64,000 bases of DNA. It comes from Physcomitrium patens (lineage: Eukaryota; Streptophyta; Bryopsida; Funariales; Funariaceae). Under the pieces are notes generated by a model. That model searched no databases. It was not told the origin of the DNA and saw only the letters and a list, made by a program, of their open reading frames with translations. Each line of letters opens with the position of its first letter. Positions within the stretch are counted from its first letter, which is position 1. The position numbers and the translations under genes are program-made. Shown piece after piece: positions 11,052 through 21,660 of this stretch. The stretch covers positions 9,600,701 to 9,664,700 of the forward strand of contig NC_037261.1 of the NCBI RefSeq assembly GCF_000002425.4, written 5' to 3'.

Positions 11052-12953
11052 TGTCATAATACATGAAGTCTTGCTTGCAAATGCTCTAGATACTTGGCTG
11101 TTGAAGGTAGAATAGAAATTGAAACAACAAAATCTTAACTCTAATAGAATACTAATTAAATTCTAATTAGACCATAATAATACTAAGTAAGCTTTAATCA
11201 AATTCAAAGAAACATCAAAGGAATTATAAAGAAATAATAAAAAATCTCAAAAAAATATTAAATGATTACAAACATTTTTCAAATACATCTCAATTCAATC
11301 TTAATTTAATCCTAGTTGAAATCCTATTGGACTTCATTCAAACTTTAGGCTAAAAACTAATTAAATCTTAAATCCTAAATAAATTCAAATAAAATTCTAA
11401 ATCCTAAATCAAATCGTGATCAAATCCTAACCAAACCTTAAATCCTAAACCAAACCCTAAATCCTAAACCAAATTCTAACCCTAAATCAAATCCTAACCA
11501 AATCCTAATCCTAACCAAATCCTAACCCTAAATCAAATTCTAATCAAATCCTAATCCTAATCAAATCCTAATCCTAGCCAAATCCTAATCCTAACCAAAT
11601 CCTAATCCTAATCAAATCCTAATCCTAAATCAAATTCTAACCCTAAATCAAATTCTAATCTTAAATCAAACCCTAAACAAACCTAAATAAAATTCTAACC
11701 CTAAATCAAATACTAAATCCTAAACCAAATCCTAATCCTAAATCAAATCCTAATCAAATCTTAATCCTAAATCAAACCCTAACCATATTTTACACCAAAT
11801 CCTAACCAAATCCTAACCCTAAATCAAATCCTAAATCAAATCCTAATCAAACTTTAAATTCTAAACCATAATCTTAAATCCTAAATCAAATCCTAAATAG
11901 TAAATCAAATCCTAACCAAACCTTAATCCTAAATCAAATCCTAATCAAATCCTAATCAAATCCTAAATCCTAAACCAAATCCTAACCAAACCTTAAATCC
12001 TAAACCAAATCCTAACTAAATCCTAATAATTTCTACAACAGATTTAAACCTCAATAACTAATGAATGAACCATTGATCTTAACTCAAATTTTACACACTT
12101 CTTAAAAACTAACTTAAAAAAAAAGCACAAAATATCTAAAAAGAATCGAAATTATCAAATAGACGATAACCTCTAAAACGTGCTCAAGTATTGGTCGGCC
12201 TCCTTCTCCAACCTTGATGCCAATCTCCCAGAGCTAATATCTCTCCTTTATACCATTCGATTGATCTCAAAATTCTCATACACATAGAAAAATAATTTCA
12301 ATATCCTTTCAAACAAATTTCACTCCAATCCAACTAGAAGATTGCAAGAAATTTTAAAAACCTTTACTAAACCTAAAATTCTACTTTCTGAGACCTTGAC
12401 TCATTTAAACCTCAATAATCCTTAATTTATCTATTAGAGTAAGCTCAAATTCACAACACATATTGAACACAAGTATGACCATTAATCCACAAAATTTCAC
12501 TCATATATCCATTTAAAAACTCTTGAAATCATCCAAAATGTAAATCCTATTTTATTTCACAAAACCCAAGTCATCCAAAACAAACCTTGACTTTGCAAAG
12601 CTCTTACAAAGTTAATACAGATCCAAATCACCCAAAACTAATGTTCATTAAAACCTTATTAAGTTTTTTCTCTAATCCCTATCTTCGATCTGCCAAAGAA
12701 TCCTCGAGTTGTCATCGAGGCTCGGTTTTGTGCCTCAGGGTCTGATTTCGACCCAGGTTGATAATTGGCCCTTATTTTTGGTCCTACAAAGTAAGTAGAG
12801 GCTATTTTTTTTAAAAGGGCAGCAATACTACTAAAAGTTTTACTACCTACCTATCTTTTATCCACATTTTTCTACTTTTTCTTTTTACTTGGCTCTTCTA
12901 TAATAAGATCCATATTATTCTCTTTCACCATATAATTATATTACAACACAAAA
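11052..12953 (-). repeat. H-family solo LTR with long telomere-like tract
   Basis: This is a full-length inverted H LTR of about 1.9 kb: the left end TGTCATAATACATGAAG is the complement of the 44403-45321 right end, and the right end is ACAACACAAAA. It interrupts C between protease and the RT leader. About 640 bp (11390-12030) are degenerate CCTAAATCAAATCCTAACC words, the complement of TTTAGGG-like repeats. The flanks ATAG and ACGG may be a decayed 4-bp duplication. Ends are good to a few bases. Confidence 0.7.
11390..12030. repeat. Degenerate plant-telomere-like repeat array
   Basis: There are dozens of copies of CCTAAATC, CCTAACC and CCTAATCC words with irregular spacing, derivable from CCCTAAA by change and insertion of CAAAT. 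It lies wholly within the H LTR and has counterparts in the other H copies at 1-130 and 44698-45010, so it is part of the LTR and not a chromosome end. Confidence 0.75.
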
Positions 12954-14560
12954 ACGGTTAAGCCTATTCATGAGAGGCATCAAGATCAATTAAGGAAAAT
13001 ACCTTTGTAATCCAAAGGTAGATTTTTGGATTTTTAGAGAATACCTTGTAAAAAAAGGACACAAAGGTGCAGATGAAAATTATGGCAACTCCAATATAAA
13101 TATTTTGAATAATTTATTTTTAGATTTGAATGAAAGTGGAATTATGAATTTTAGAAAAATTAAAGATTTGAATTCAGTAGATAGAAGAAAGATGAAGAAA
13201 TAAGAGAAAAACTTTAAAAATATGGGGTTTAATTTCAAAAGAAGAGGTTATAGATGAAGTAATAGAAGAAGTAGGTTTAGAAGATGATTTGATGTTGATT
13301 TTGGAAAGAATAGCAACAAACAAAGAAGAAGAAGTATGGATAAATTTGCATTGAAGAGAAGTTGATAAAGAATTGAAGGAAGTAATAGGAAGTATGGAAG
13401 ATGGTACTACCTATGGACTAAAGCATGAGGCTATAGTTCAAATAAAGTATAAGATAGTGGCTAAGAAGGTTAAGCCGATAGCTACTCAATTACCACTTGA
13501 TACCATGAAACATATCAAGCAAGTACTTAAATAGCCAAGATTAAGGAAGAAACAAAAGATTGGACATCAGTTCACTAAGGAGTCATTGACTAAACTAAAG
13601 ATTGGAAGGAGTGAATTTTTAACATCAAAAAAGAAGATATTTCAAGAAATGCTTATTACACATGGTAAAGCATTTGCCTTGACTCCTAATGAGATAGATT
13701 GTGTGGATCCTAATATCATTGCCCCAATGGTGATTTTCACTAAGCCACATGTTCTATGGGATTTGAAGCCTATTCCAGTACCAAGAGCTTTACTTCTTAA
13801 ATTAATAGAATTATTGAAAAAAAAAGTGAAGGTGGAAATTTTAGAACCTTCAATTTCTCCCTATTTAAATAGATGGTTTTATAGTGGCTATGAAATCATG
13901 AGCATTGAGATTCATTCAAGATATGCAATTAGCAAATAATGTAACTATTAAAAATATGGAATCTGAATTGATTATAGATGAAGTAGCAAAATAATTTGTT
14001 GGTCATGCTATCTATTCTATTGAAGACTTATATTTACGATATGATCAATTCTAATTGGCAAAAGAAAGTAAAGATCTTATAACTATAAAAACTCCTTTCG
14101 GTTTAATGAGGATGTATACCTTACCTCAAGATACAACCAATTTAGTCGCTCATATGTAAAATATAATAAATTATATATTGAAAGAATTTGTGTTAGAAAA
14201 GACTATTCTATTTTTGGATGATATACCAATAAAAGATTATAAGTATTAAGAAAGAGATGAAACTATTGATGTAAATGGTTATAGAATACTTATTAAGAAA
14301 CATATTGAAGATGTGGCTCAAATATTGGAGAAGCTTCAATTAATAAATTTAATATTATTGTTAGAGAAATCAACTTTTGGAGTTGAAGAAATTCTAGAAG
14401 TGGGACATATGTATGAAAAATATGATAGAAAATCAAATCCGGATAAGGTTAATGCTATATCTAAAATGAAAGTATACAATAGTATTGTCGAAGTTAGAAG
14501 ATATTTGGGTGCATGTGTATTTTATCATATTTGAATGCCTCATTTTTCCCACATTTCAGA
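12954..14560 (+). pseudogene. C: RT leader and reverse transcriptase
   Basis: 12954-13580 corresponds to the A1 region 20230-20900. The peptide at 13586-13939 includes VDPNIIAPMVIFTKPHVLWD and VPRALLLKLIELLKKKVKVE, matching A1 RT (MDPNIITPMVIFTVPHVPWN). The RT active-site counterpart FLDDIPIK lies near 14213, and the peptide at 14313-14534 continues RT to VRRYLGACVFYHI. The element is broken here. Confidence 0.75.
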
Positions 14561-15575
14561 ACCACTACACAAGTTATTGAAAAAAAGATAAAAAAATTAT
14601 TTGGAAGGAGGAACATGAAGAAGGTACAGAAAATTTGAAGAAGATTTTAACTTCACCACCTATCATTAAAGAAGTGGATTATTAATGTAAAAGGCCAATC
14701 AAAGAAGTGAGTTGCAATAAAAGGATTGAAGCCTTCAAAAAAAATCTATATGAAAGGAGGCTTAAAGATATTGGAATTTATTTAAGCACAATGAAGAGGT
14801 AAAAATGTTGGTTAAATAAGTCTTTTAAGGATATTTGATATCAATCATATGATTATCTTTTTAAAGATGGATTTTTATAGAAGTGACCAAAGAGAGGTGA
14901 TAAGTTCCCATTAGGGGTGATAAGAAATCCAAGGATTAAAAATAAGATTCTAGAAGAATTTCATGACACACTTTGTACTAGTTATAGAGGAATTTGGACC
15001 ACTTATACCAAAATTAAGGAGAGGTATTGGTGGAAAGGACTATTCAAAGATGTAGAAGACTTTGTGGACTCTTATATAGATTGCCAAGTACAATTCAAGA
15101 TTTAATATAGAGATGGACTTCGACCTACCTATCTACCTTCTATAAATTTTTAATAGATAATCGATTTAGTAGCTACGCCATCTGGGCTTTGAAGCATGAA
15201 ATATTTGGTTTTGGCAAAAAAAACTATCAAATTTTATTAAAAGAAGGGCTTTAAGAACCAAGTCTACAAAAGGAGTATGTTGATTTATACTAGAAGATAT
15301 TTTTAGTCTATACGGGAGCATTGGAAGAATAAAAGTAGATAAAAGAGAATTAGATGTAATGAAAGCAAGGAAATTCTTCAAAAGATATAGAGTTCAATTG
15401 AAATTAACTACTTCTTATAATTCGGAAGCAAATAATAAAAGTGAAAGAAGTCATCCTCCTATCATTAATGCATTAGTGAAAGCTTGTAAAGATAAGTTAA
15501 TGCAATAACCAAAATTGCTTCCGTTTTTATTGTGGACTGATAGGACTATTCACAACATGGTAACCAGTTACATGC
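14561..15575 (+). pseudogene. C: integrase region, left part
   Basis: The peptide at 14917-15105 (EEFHDTLCTSYRGIWTTYTK then YWWKGLFKDVEDFVDSYIDC) is the integrase zinc-binding region seen in A1 (HDSLWAGHRGIWATFAKLKE). Further right lie the counterparts of ADRGELNAQEARKFF and EGNAKSERGHPPIVKALV of the DDE core. RNase H is scarcely represented. It ends at the B1 insertion. Confidence 0.7.
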
Positions 15576-15896
15576 TGTCACGGACACAGAAATACAGACT
15601 CGAGATCTAATAAGAAGTTCAAGAAGAACTGGCAAGAATTAGATTAATCAGATGAATACAAGAACAACACCAGAGAGGTGAGCTAGAGCTCCAAGAGATG
15701 TGTTGTCGAGACTGAAGAACTCTTTAGCCTTGATTCCAATATATACTCCTATTTAGGAAGCTTCTCAAGCAACTTCTACTAACTAAGAAGCTTCTAGAAG
15801 GTTCCAGAGACTTGCTTCTAGAAGGTTCCAGAGACTTGCTTCTAGAAGATTCTAGAAACTTGTCTCTAGAAGGTTCTAAGGACTATGTCCCTAACA
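15576..15896 (-). repeat. B1: 3' LTR
   Basis: On the minus strand it starts TGTTAGGGACATAG and ends TCTGTGTCCGTGACA; it is 321 bp. It has TTCTAGAAGGTTCCAGAG-type heat-shock motifs, a TATATATT box near 15740 and TCTCGACAA about 35 nt downstream of that box. It matches 43355-43752 and both B2 LTRs. Confidence 0.88.
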
Positions 15897-15910
15897 TCAC
15901 CCCTTCCTTC
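15897..15910 (-). other. B1: 3' polypurine tract
   Basis: GAAGGAAGGGGTGA on the minus strand directly precedes the 3' LTR. B2 has GAAAGGAGGGGGTGA in the same place. Confidence 0.75.
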
Positions 15911-15976
15911 AGCTTCGAGGTCTCTGAGAAGCGATGTTCTTCTTAATCAGGACCAATGTAAGAAAATGAAGATCTG

Positions 15977-16300
15977 TCATATAACGTTTGCTATGAACTC
16001 CAATTGTTGTTCACGAGGCAAGTAATTCATCGGTCTTTGAAGCCAACGGTAGTAGCCTACTTCTTCAACTTCTGACCAAGCATGAACTTTCGTGTCCTCA
16101 TTGTAAAATTGTCTTGCAAACACGCCTTCTGGCTGACCATCATAAATAGGCTCGAACTCAAATACAATCACCAGTGATCGGTTACTCGGTATCCTCCATC
16201 GTCATCGTGGTGTAGGCAGTTCTTCATCTCGGGGTCGCCTTCGTGAGCTAGTCGGTTGAGATAATCTGATTGGCATAGTATCTATCTCGTGGCTATCCAT
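15977..16300 (-). pseudogene. B1: accessory frame downstream of integrase
   Basis: The open minus-strand stretch at 15977-16171 encodes FEPIYDGQPEGVFARQF, NEDTKVHAWSEVEEVGYY and RWLQRPMNYLPREQQLEFI. The matching frame continues upstream to an ATG (MDSHEIDTMPIRLSQ) at 16300. It is collinear with B2 at 63250-63600, where the peptide is nearly the same. It is acidic, without signal peptide or membrane segment. I do not recognise the family. It stands after a polypurine run and before the 3' polypurine tract, so it would be a separate gene or a spliced product, not part of pol. Confidence 0.6.
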
Positions 16301-16523
16301 ATTAGAAGATCAAACTATGGCTACTGAAAAAATTCTATTTTATCTTAGAGAAAATAACTACATCAACTACGAATTTTGGTGGTGCTTTCCCCCTTTCTTA
16401 TATTCTTGGATGAACAAGCTTCAGAAGGAAGCTATCGTCGAACCGGCTTAGGTTTATGAAGATGCTGTTGATGAAACTTCTATACCTTTTGTGGCGCATT
16501 GGCGAGATTTTCAGCTGGCTCCC
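16301..16523 (-). other. B1: post-chromodomain spacer with second polypurine tract
   Basis: The minus strand reads AAGAAAGGGGGAAAG at 16385-16399, matching the B2 tract at 63154-63170. The rest is the chromodomain tail and a non-coding link to the accessory frame. ACGT at 16524-16527 is the left target duplication of A1. Confidence 0.6.
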
Positions 16524-16527
16524 ACGT

Positions 16528-17861
16528 TGTCGTGTTGTAACACGAGTATACAGTGAAAATAAAAAGAAAGGGGAATTTTATTAATATTCAGTTACCTCGA
16601 ATATTGGGAGCATCGACCAACTCCAGTACAAATACTGAGTGGTCAGATTCAGTGACTCCGTTACAGTCAGCCGGGGCATACTGAAATGCCCCGTTCGATT
16701 CCAATAACGGGAGTCAGCAGGAAGAGAAGGACCAATTCACACAACGGGTTCGAGGAGCCAATTGGATCCAATTTCGATAATCCAATCCGGGTCCTCTTAC
16801 CCAATATGAGACCTGTATTGGTGGGGCAACCCAATGCAGTCTAGTTACGGGAAATCCAGGTCTTACTACGGGTCTTAGCCAATCTGACGCGAGGACCAAT
16901 TTGACCCAATTACGGGAACATCCAGGTTACTACGGGCATCTTTACCAATATAGGACCTGAATTGGTCGGGCGACTCAATGTGGTCCCGATTACGGGGTTC
17001 GATTCTGTTTCAGGCTGTCTTGTTCTCTGTGCCGTCTCAGGGAACGTTGTTTTCGGTAAATGGATTTCTTAAAGGCAAAAACGGAGGAGAAAGCTTGACG
17101 GCGAGAGCCAATTTCGGATCCAAGCTTGAGGTGGGAGCCAATTCCGGATCTAAGACGGAAGATTGAAGAAATTCAGAGGATAAGGTTAGGTGGGATATAG
17201 TTTTGGGGGGGGTTTTTTTTTTTTGAGGAAAATCGAGGGGGGAGCTAGTTTTCAAGTTTTTGGAAGGTTACCAATTCGGTTTTCATTGGAGGTTTTTTTG
17301 AAGATCAAGGGAATTAGAGAGAGGAGCTTCATGCTTCGGGTCGGGGAAGGAAAGACATAGAATTTGGATTTTTCTTCTTCGTAGAGTTTTAGGAAGACTG
17401 AGGCAATCGCTGCTGAAGTCAGTGTTGTAATGGTGAATCGGGATTTTTAAATGAAGTGGGTTTGAATATTCTTGACTGTTTTGTGAAATCGAGTTACGTC
17501 TGTGATTGAAGGATTAAAAGGGCGTCTATAGGATTGAGTATGCGGAGTGAATGAAATTTATTGGGTTAATCTAACAAGACAGTCAGTGGATACAAGATCG
17601 TAAGTACAAAGCAGTATTGAAGGTTAACAGTTTGGGTTGTACGGGGTTCTCTGTAACGTCTAGAGACCTACCGGCTGGGGCAAAAAGGACTTCGACAAGC
17701 AGTCGAAGAGCACCCGTATAGATTTACGGTACATTGTTGCAATCGTTTATATTCTAGCAGTCAAAAACTGATAGACTGCTTGACTATCGGTGAATCTCCA
17801 TACTACCTTCTACAGCCAGACGCCCGGCGCGTTCTCGAGTAGGAAAGCACGTAATACGACA
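16528..17861 (+). repeat. A1: 5' LTR
   Basis: It is 1334 bp, TGTCGTGTTGTAACACGA to GCACGTAATACGACA, with termini TGTCGT/ACGACA. Bases 3-18 form an inverted repeat TCGTGTT-GT-AACACGA. The first third carries repeated modules around CCAATT, GGGAACATCCAGGT and TTACTACGGGC. No gene lies inside; the short open frames in it are by-products. Confidence 0.9.
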
Positions 17862-17865
17862 TAAG

Positions 17866-17883
17866 TGGTGAACCCGACGTGAA
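17866..17883 (+). other. A1: primer-binding site, tRNA-Trp type
   Basis: TGGTGAACCCGACGTGAA starts 4 bp after the LTR. The complement TTCACGTCGGGTTCACCA fits acceptor, T-stem and CCA of what I recall as plant nuclear tRNA-Trp. A2 (28847) and A3 (37495) have the same site with one or two changes. Confidence 0.7.
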
Positions 17884-17933
17884 AGCTTGAGGTAGAAGGT
17901 ATTGGATTTCGGTTGATTTTATCTTTATTTTTA

Positions 17934-19165
17934 TGGAAAACGAAAATAAAAATTTTGAAGGATTTTTGGGAGAAATTTCTGGTGGGGAGTCTTCTAAAGG
18001 ACAAGGTATGCACATGGATCCGTCTATTGCTAGTTTGTTTCAAGCCTTCTCATTGTCAATGTAGCAACAGCAAAGCAATGATCGAAAGGAAGCTTTTGCA
18101 ACCAAAGCATTGCAAGCAGTGGTCAATAAAATTGATCAATTTGATGGGAGGAATATTTCAAGGTATTTAAGATGTTATGTTCGTGAAATGGAATTAAATC
18201 GGGTTTCTGAGAAGAAAATGGTTGCACTATTTAGACTTGCCACGATACCGGAGATAAGGGACCACATTACATCGATTACGGATCGTTGTGGGAATTCATG
18301 GGAGGATTTTTCACATGCATTGAAAGACGAATATTTCTTGGAAGATGCTGATCGCGTTACTAAGAAGCTGTTTCTGGGATGGATTGAACGGCCCAATAAG
18401 AATTTACAAGCAACAGAGCTACTAAGGGAATTTGAGAGGCAGTACTCTCAATTATCGAAGGTAGAAAAATTGACATTGGAGCCGAACAAAGTTGATCTAT
18501 TTCTTCAAGCTGCTGATGGAGAATTGGAAGAGAAATTAGAACCCCTTCTTGAAGACAAAGAAGAAGATGAAGGATTGACAACGAAGTGGAAGAACGTTGA
18601 AGATGCGGTGGGGTTGCTTACAAAAAAAGAAAGGAGGAAGGATAGGAGTAATATTCCGAAACAAGTACAAGCACCCAAAGCTCCAGTACGTACTACACCA
18701 CCGACAATGCCTACAGTTCAACCTTCGACATCCTTGTCAAAGAAAACAGATATGGGTATGGAAGAAATTATACGAGGAATGCGAGATCTTCAAATCAAAT
18801 TGGCAAGACTTGAAGAGAATACTTCTATAAATAATTCGAAGAATGTTTCAAAACAAGGATATGTACAAAGATGCATTTGGTGTGATGATGCTTCACACAC
18901 TAGAAAAGATTGCAATGAATTTAATAATATGATACGGCAGGGAATTATTTGCTGGAAAGATGGGAAGATAGCATTGAAAGATAGGGAGGATCTTCTTCAA
19001 ACCAATTTTGGCAAGGGAGGAATGAGAGCATTGGTTCAAGATTACTTAAAAGAGCATGAAACAGTAGCACGAGAAAGTGCAAGTTATGGTGCTAGAGTAG
19101 ATGATGAAATTGGTGGAAGTACGGAAACTAGTGAGTTTTGGGCTTCTGTCGTTTCTACAATGTAA
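17934..19165 (+). CDS. A1: gag region
   Basis: Gag is the structural protein of the cytoplasmic particle and packages the element RNA. The main open stretch is 18110-19165 (351 aa); similarity among copies extends upstream to an ATG at 17934. The N-terminal two thirds (MQAVVNKIDQFDGRNISRYL, WIERPNKNLQATELLREFER) are helical and charged like other Ty3 gag capsids. A CX2CX4HX4C zinc knuckle (CIWCDDASHTRKDC) lies at residues 255-268 of the open stretch. A2, A3 and C carry homologous gags. Homology to the family is clear, the exact start is not. Confidence 0.8.
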
Positions 19166-19192
19166 GAAGGGAAATTACCTCGAGAAGCGTTA

Positions 19193-19816
19193 TTGAGAAC
19201 TGCAGCTACAATACGAGGAAGAACAGGTTGGGAGGATCCCGTTGAGTCTCTTTCAGTTCATGCATATATTGCTAAGAGCCAACATGAAGCTTTGATGGAA
19301 GAAAAAAGACGAGGAAATTTTGATGATACTAGAGAAGGAAATTCTTTTAAGAGGCAAACTCGAGGAGACAAGGCTCGAGAGGCAGCTTCACAAGAATTAC
19401 CTGTAAAGGATACCTCAGCATCATTAGGAGAAAAAACAACGGAGACAAAAGATAAGGGCAAATCAATTGCTTATAAGCTACTTTCTGACATTGAAGCGGC
19501 AACAAATTTGAAAGGGGTGTTGGAAGAACGTATATTAAACGCTAAGGTGGAATTCACATTGAAAGAAGTCTTGGGAATTGCAAAGAAGGAGTTTCATGAT
19601 GTTATCATTGACAGCATTAAGCGAAAGAGGCAATTAATGAGCGAAACTGGAATGAGTCATGTTATTGACGCAAGAATATGTAGAGATGAAGAAGAGGTTG
19701 ATATTGGTTACAAGCAACCAACAAATGAAAAGAATGGGTATAATCAGCAAGTACATTTCGAAGATTTTAGTGACAAGGAAATGGAAACTTTGAGCCATTA
19801 TACTCGAAAGCATTAG
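19193..19816 (+). CDS. A1: gag-protease linker
   Basis: A 207-aa stretch rich in Lys and Glu (SVHAYIAKSQHEALMEEKRR, TLKEVLGIAKKEFHDVIIDS) between the zinc knuckle and the protease. It is kept in A2 and, in part, in C. I recognise no domain; it may be a coiled-coil spacer of the polyprotein. Confidence 0.6.
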   Translation: MRTAATIRGRTGWEDPVESLSVHAYIAKSQHEALMEEKRRGNFDDTREGNSFKRQTRGDKAREAASQELPVKDTSASLGEKTTETKDKGKSIAYKLLSDIEAATNLKGVLEERILNAKVEFTLKEVLGIAKKEFHDVIIDSIKRKRQLMSETGMSHVIDARICRDEEEVDIGYKQPTNEKNGYNQQVHFEDFSDKEMETLSHYTRKH

Positions 19817-19837
19817 GCAAGGGCAACTACTGAGGTA

Positions 19838-20305
19838 TTGATGAAGATAAGAGATATAGAAGAACCAATAGTTGCTTTGGTGGACCATGGTTCTGAAATA
19901 AATCTCATGTCTAAAGATCTTTATAAGAAGCAAAAATGGCCAATTGATATGGAACATGGATGGGCAATACAAGCAGCTAATAACACACGAGGCGAATTAT
20001 ATGGAGCTTGTCCAGATGTCAAAATTCGGATTGGAGATGTTGCTACGGAGCAACATTTCTTCGTTTTAGATACAACGTCTTATCCGTTGATTTTAGGACA
20101 ACCTTATATCACGGCAACACGGATGGAAACAAAGGTACTTGACGATGGTTCTGCTTATGCAAGGGTACGGAGCGAAGATGGGAGGAAAGCTGTACAATTT
20201 CTAACAGTACCTCCTAACCATGAACGGAATCGAGATAGGTTGAGGGAGAAACCATTGCCAAAGATTGTTGAAGGATTTAAGGATTTTAGGGAGGTACCAC
20301 TGTAA
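19838..20305 (+). CDS. A1: aspartic protease region
   Basis: This is a retroviral-type aspartic protease that would cleave the polyprotein. The active-site loop is VALVDHGSEINLMS near residues 13-26 (Asp at 16), with hydrophobic flanks. The second motif of such proteases is represented by SYPLILGQPYI near residues 86-96. The D-H-G-S form also occurs in A2 and so is a feature of the lineage, not of one copy. It is followed by a link of about 600 bp before RT. Confidence 0.65.
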   Translation: MMKIRDIEEPIVALVDHGSEINLMSKDLYKKQKWPIDMEHGWAIQAANNTRGELYGACPDVKIRIGDVATEQHFFVLDTTSYPLILGQPYITATRMETKVLDDGSAYARVRSEDGRKAVQFLTVPPNHERNRDRLREKPLPKIVEGFKDFREVPL

Positions 20306-20382
20306 AGTGAGATTATGGAGGTACAAAAGAGGAGGTACTCTCGCAAGATGAAGGTACCTTTGATGCGAGTTTTATTGGTATA

Positions 20383-20880
20383 TTGGAGAATGGAAATATT
20401 ATGTATAAGAAAGTTGATGATTTTAAAAGAAAAGAAAGAAAAAGATTATATGATATTGAAGGACAGTTACGTAAGATAAGTACATTGCAAGATGATGAGA
20501 GGATTTTGGGTGTTTATGAAGAAAATGGGCTGGAAGATTCATTGGAATTGATTACATCTATTGGGTTAGGGGATAATGATAAGATTGTTGAGATTCATTC
20601 GAGAGAGGTTTATACCATGCTTGAATCTTTTCAAGCACCAGAAGTTATAGTAGAGACGAGATATAAAACGGTAGATAAGAAGGTAAAGCCTGTTGCCGGA
20701 CCATTACCAGAGGATTCTAAAGAACAAATGGGAGAAGCATCAAAAGAAGCAAGTTTAAGAGATCCAATGAGTACTGGACATCAATTTACTGAAGAGACTT
20801 TTGAAGAATTCAAGATTGGTTCTGATGGTTCTTTATTGCCGAAGGAAATTACTAGCTTCAAAAAGATGTTGGCGAAATAA
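20383..20880 (+). CDS. A1: protease-RT connection
   Basis: 165 aa with no recognised domain, ending EFKIGSDGSLLPKEITSFKK. The C-terminal part corresponds to the segment just before RT in other Ty3/gypsy elements. It is kept at high identity in A2 (31326-31865). Confidence 0.55.
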   Translation: MENGNIMYKKVDDFKRKERKRLYDIEGQLRKISTLQDDERILGVYEENGLEDSLELITSIGLGDNDKIVEIHSREVYTMLESFQAPEVIVETRYKTVDKKVKPVAGPLPEDSKEQMGEASKEASLRDPMSTGHQFTEETFEEFKIGSDGSLLPKEITSFKKMLAK

Positions 20881-20919
20881 GGTAGATCGTTTGCCTTCGA
20901 ATCTCATAAAATTGGGTGT

Positions 20920-21660
20920 GTGGATCCAAATATTATAACACCTATGGTTATCTTCACTGTACCGCATGTACCTTGGAATCTAAGACCGATTCTAGTACCG
21001 AGGGCACATTTACCTAAATTGATGGAACTATTAAAAGAAAAGATAAAGATGAAAATATTAGAACCTTCATTTGCGCCGTATTCTAGTCGATGGTTTACGG
21101 TACCTAAGAAGAATGGGTCACTGCGGTTTATTCAAGATATGCAGCCGGTGAATGCAGTAACTGTCAGGAATGCAGGAATTGGACCTATTGTGGATGAATT
21201 TGCTGAGGCGTTTGTTGGAAGGGCGATCTATTCAATGGGTGATTTGTATTCAGGTTATGATCAATTTCAACTTGCCGAAGGAAGTAGAGATATGACAACG
21301 ATGAGGACACCGCTTGGATTGGTTAGAATATGCACTCTTCCTCAAGGCGCGACCAACTCAGTTGTGCATATGATGAATGGGATGAATAAGGTATTGAGAG
21401 ATTTTATCCCGGAAAAGACTATGCCTTTTCTAGATGATGTTCCTATAAAAGGGTGCAAAGAAGGAGACAAGGATGAAACTTTAGATACGAGGGGGTGTCG
21501 CAGATATGTTGTTGATCATATACAAGATTGTGAAAAGATTTTAACTCGGCTTGGAGGTTCATCTTACATTATCGGGTATGAAGTCCGTATTTGGAGTGCG
21601 AGAGGTTGTAATTGTTGGACATTTATGCGGATCTTACGGAAGAAAACCAGATCCGACTAA
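20920..21660 (+). CDS. A1: reverse transcriptase
   Basis: The RT domain copies the element RNA into DNA. Visible motifs are EPSFAPYSSRWFTVPKKNGS (finger region), LRFIQDMQPVN, YSMGDLYSGYDQFQLAEGS (motif A with its Asp), TPLGLVRICTLPQGATNS (motif B), and the catalytic FLDDVPIKG (motif C). The F-L-D-D form and the following PIKG are shared with C (FLDDIPIK) and, as FVDD, with A2. They set this lineage apart from the B lineage. RNase H follows directly. Confidence 0.85.
   Translation: MDPNIITPMVIFTVPHVPWNLRPILVPRAHLPKLMELLKEKIKMKILEPSFAPYSSRWFTVPKKNGSLRFIQDMQPVNAVTVRNAGIGPIVDEFAEAFVGRAIYSMGDLYSGYDQFQLAEGSRDMTTMRTPLGLVRICTLPQGATNSVVHMMNGMNKVLRDFIPEKTMPFLDDVPIKGCKEGDKDETLDTRGCRRYVVDHIQDCEKILTRLGGSSYIIGYEVRIWSARGCNCWTFMRILRKKTRSD

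Noticed and set aside
11390-12030. True interstitial telomere or chromosome end
   Set aside because: The tract is inside an LTR with defined ends, is degenerate, and recurs in the same LTR position elsewhere.
17037-17255. Minus-strand open frames in the A LTRs (also 24482-24697, 35157-35438, 36026-36466, 39484-39771)
   Set aside because: They lie wholly in LTR sequence, read across repeated promoter modules, and have no domain or conservation beyond the DNA repeat.
18175-18830. Several overlapping frames antisense or out of frame to A1 gag
   Set aside because: They are shadows of the gag frame; peptides are low in similarity to any other copy except by DNA identity.
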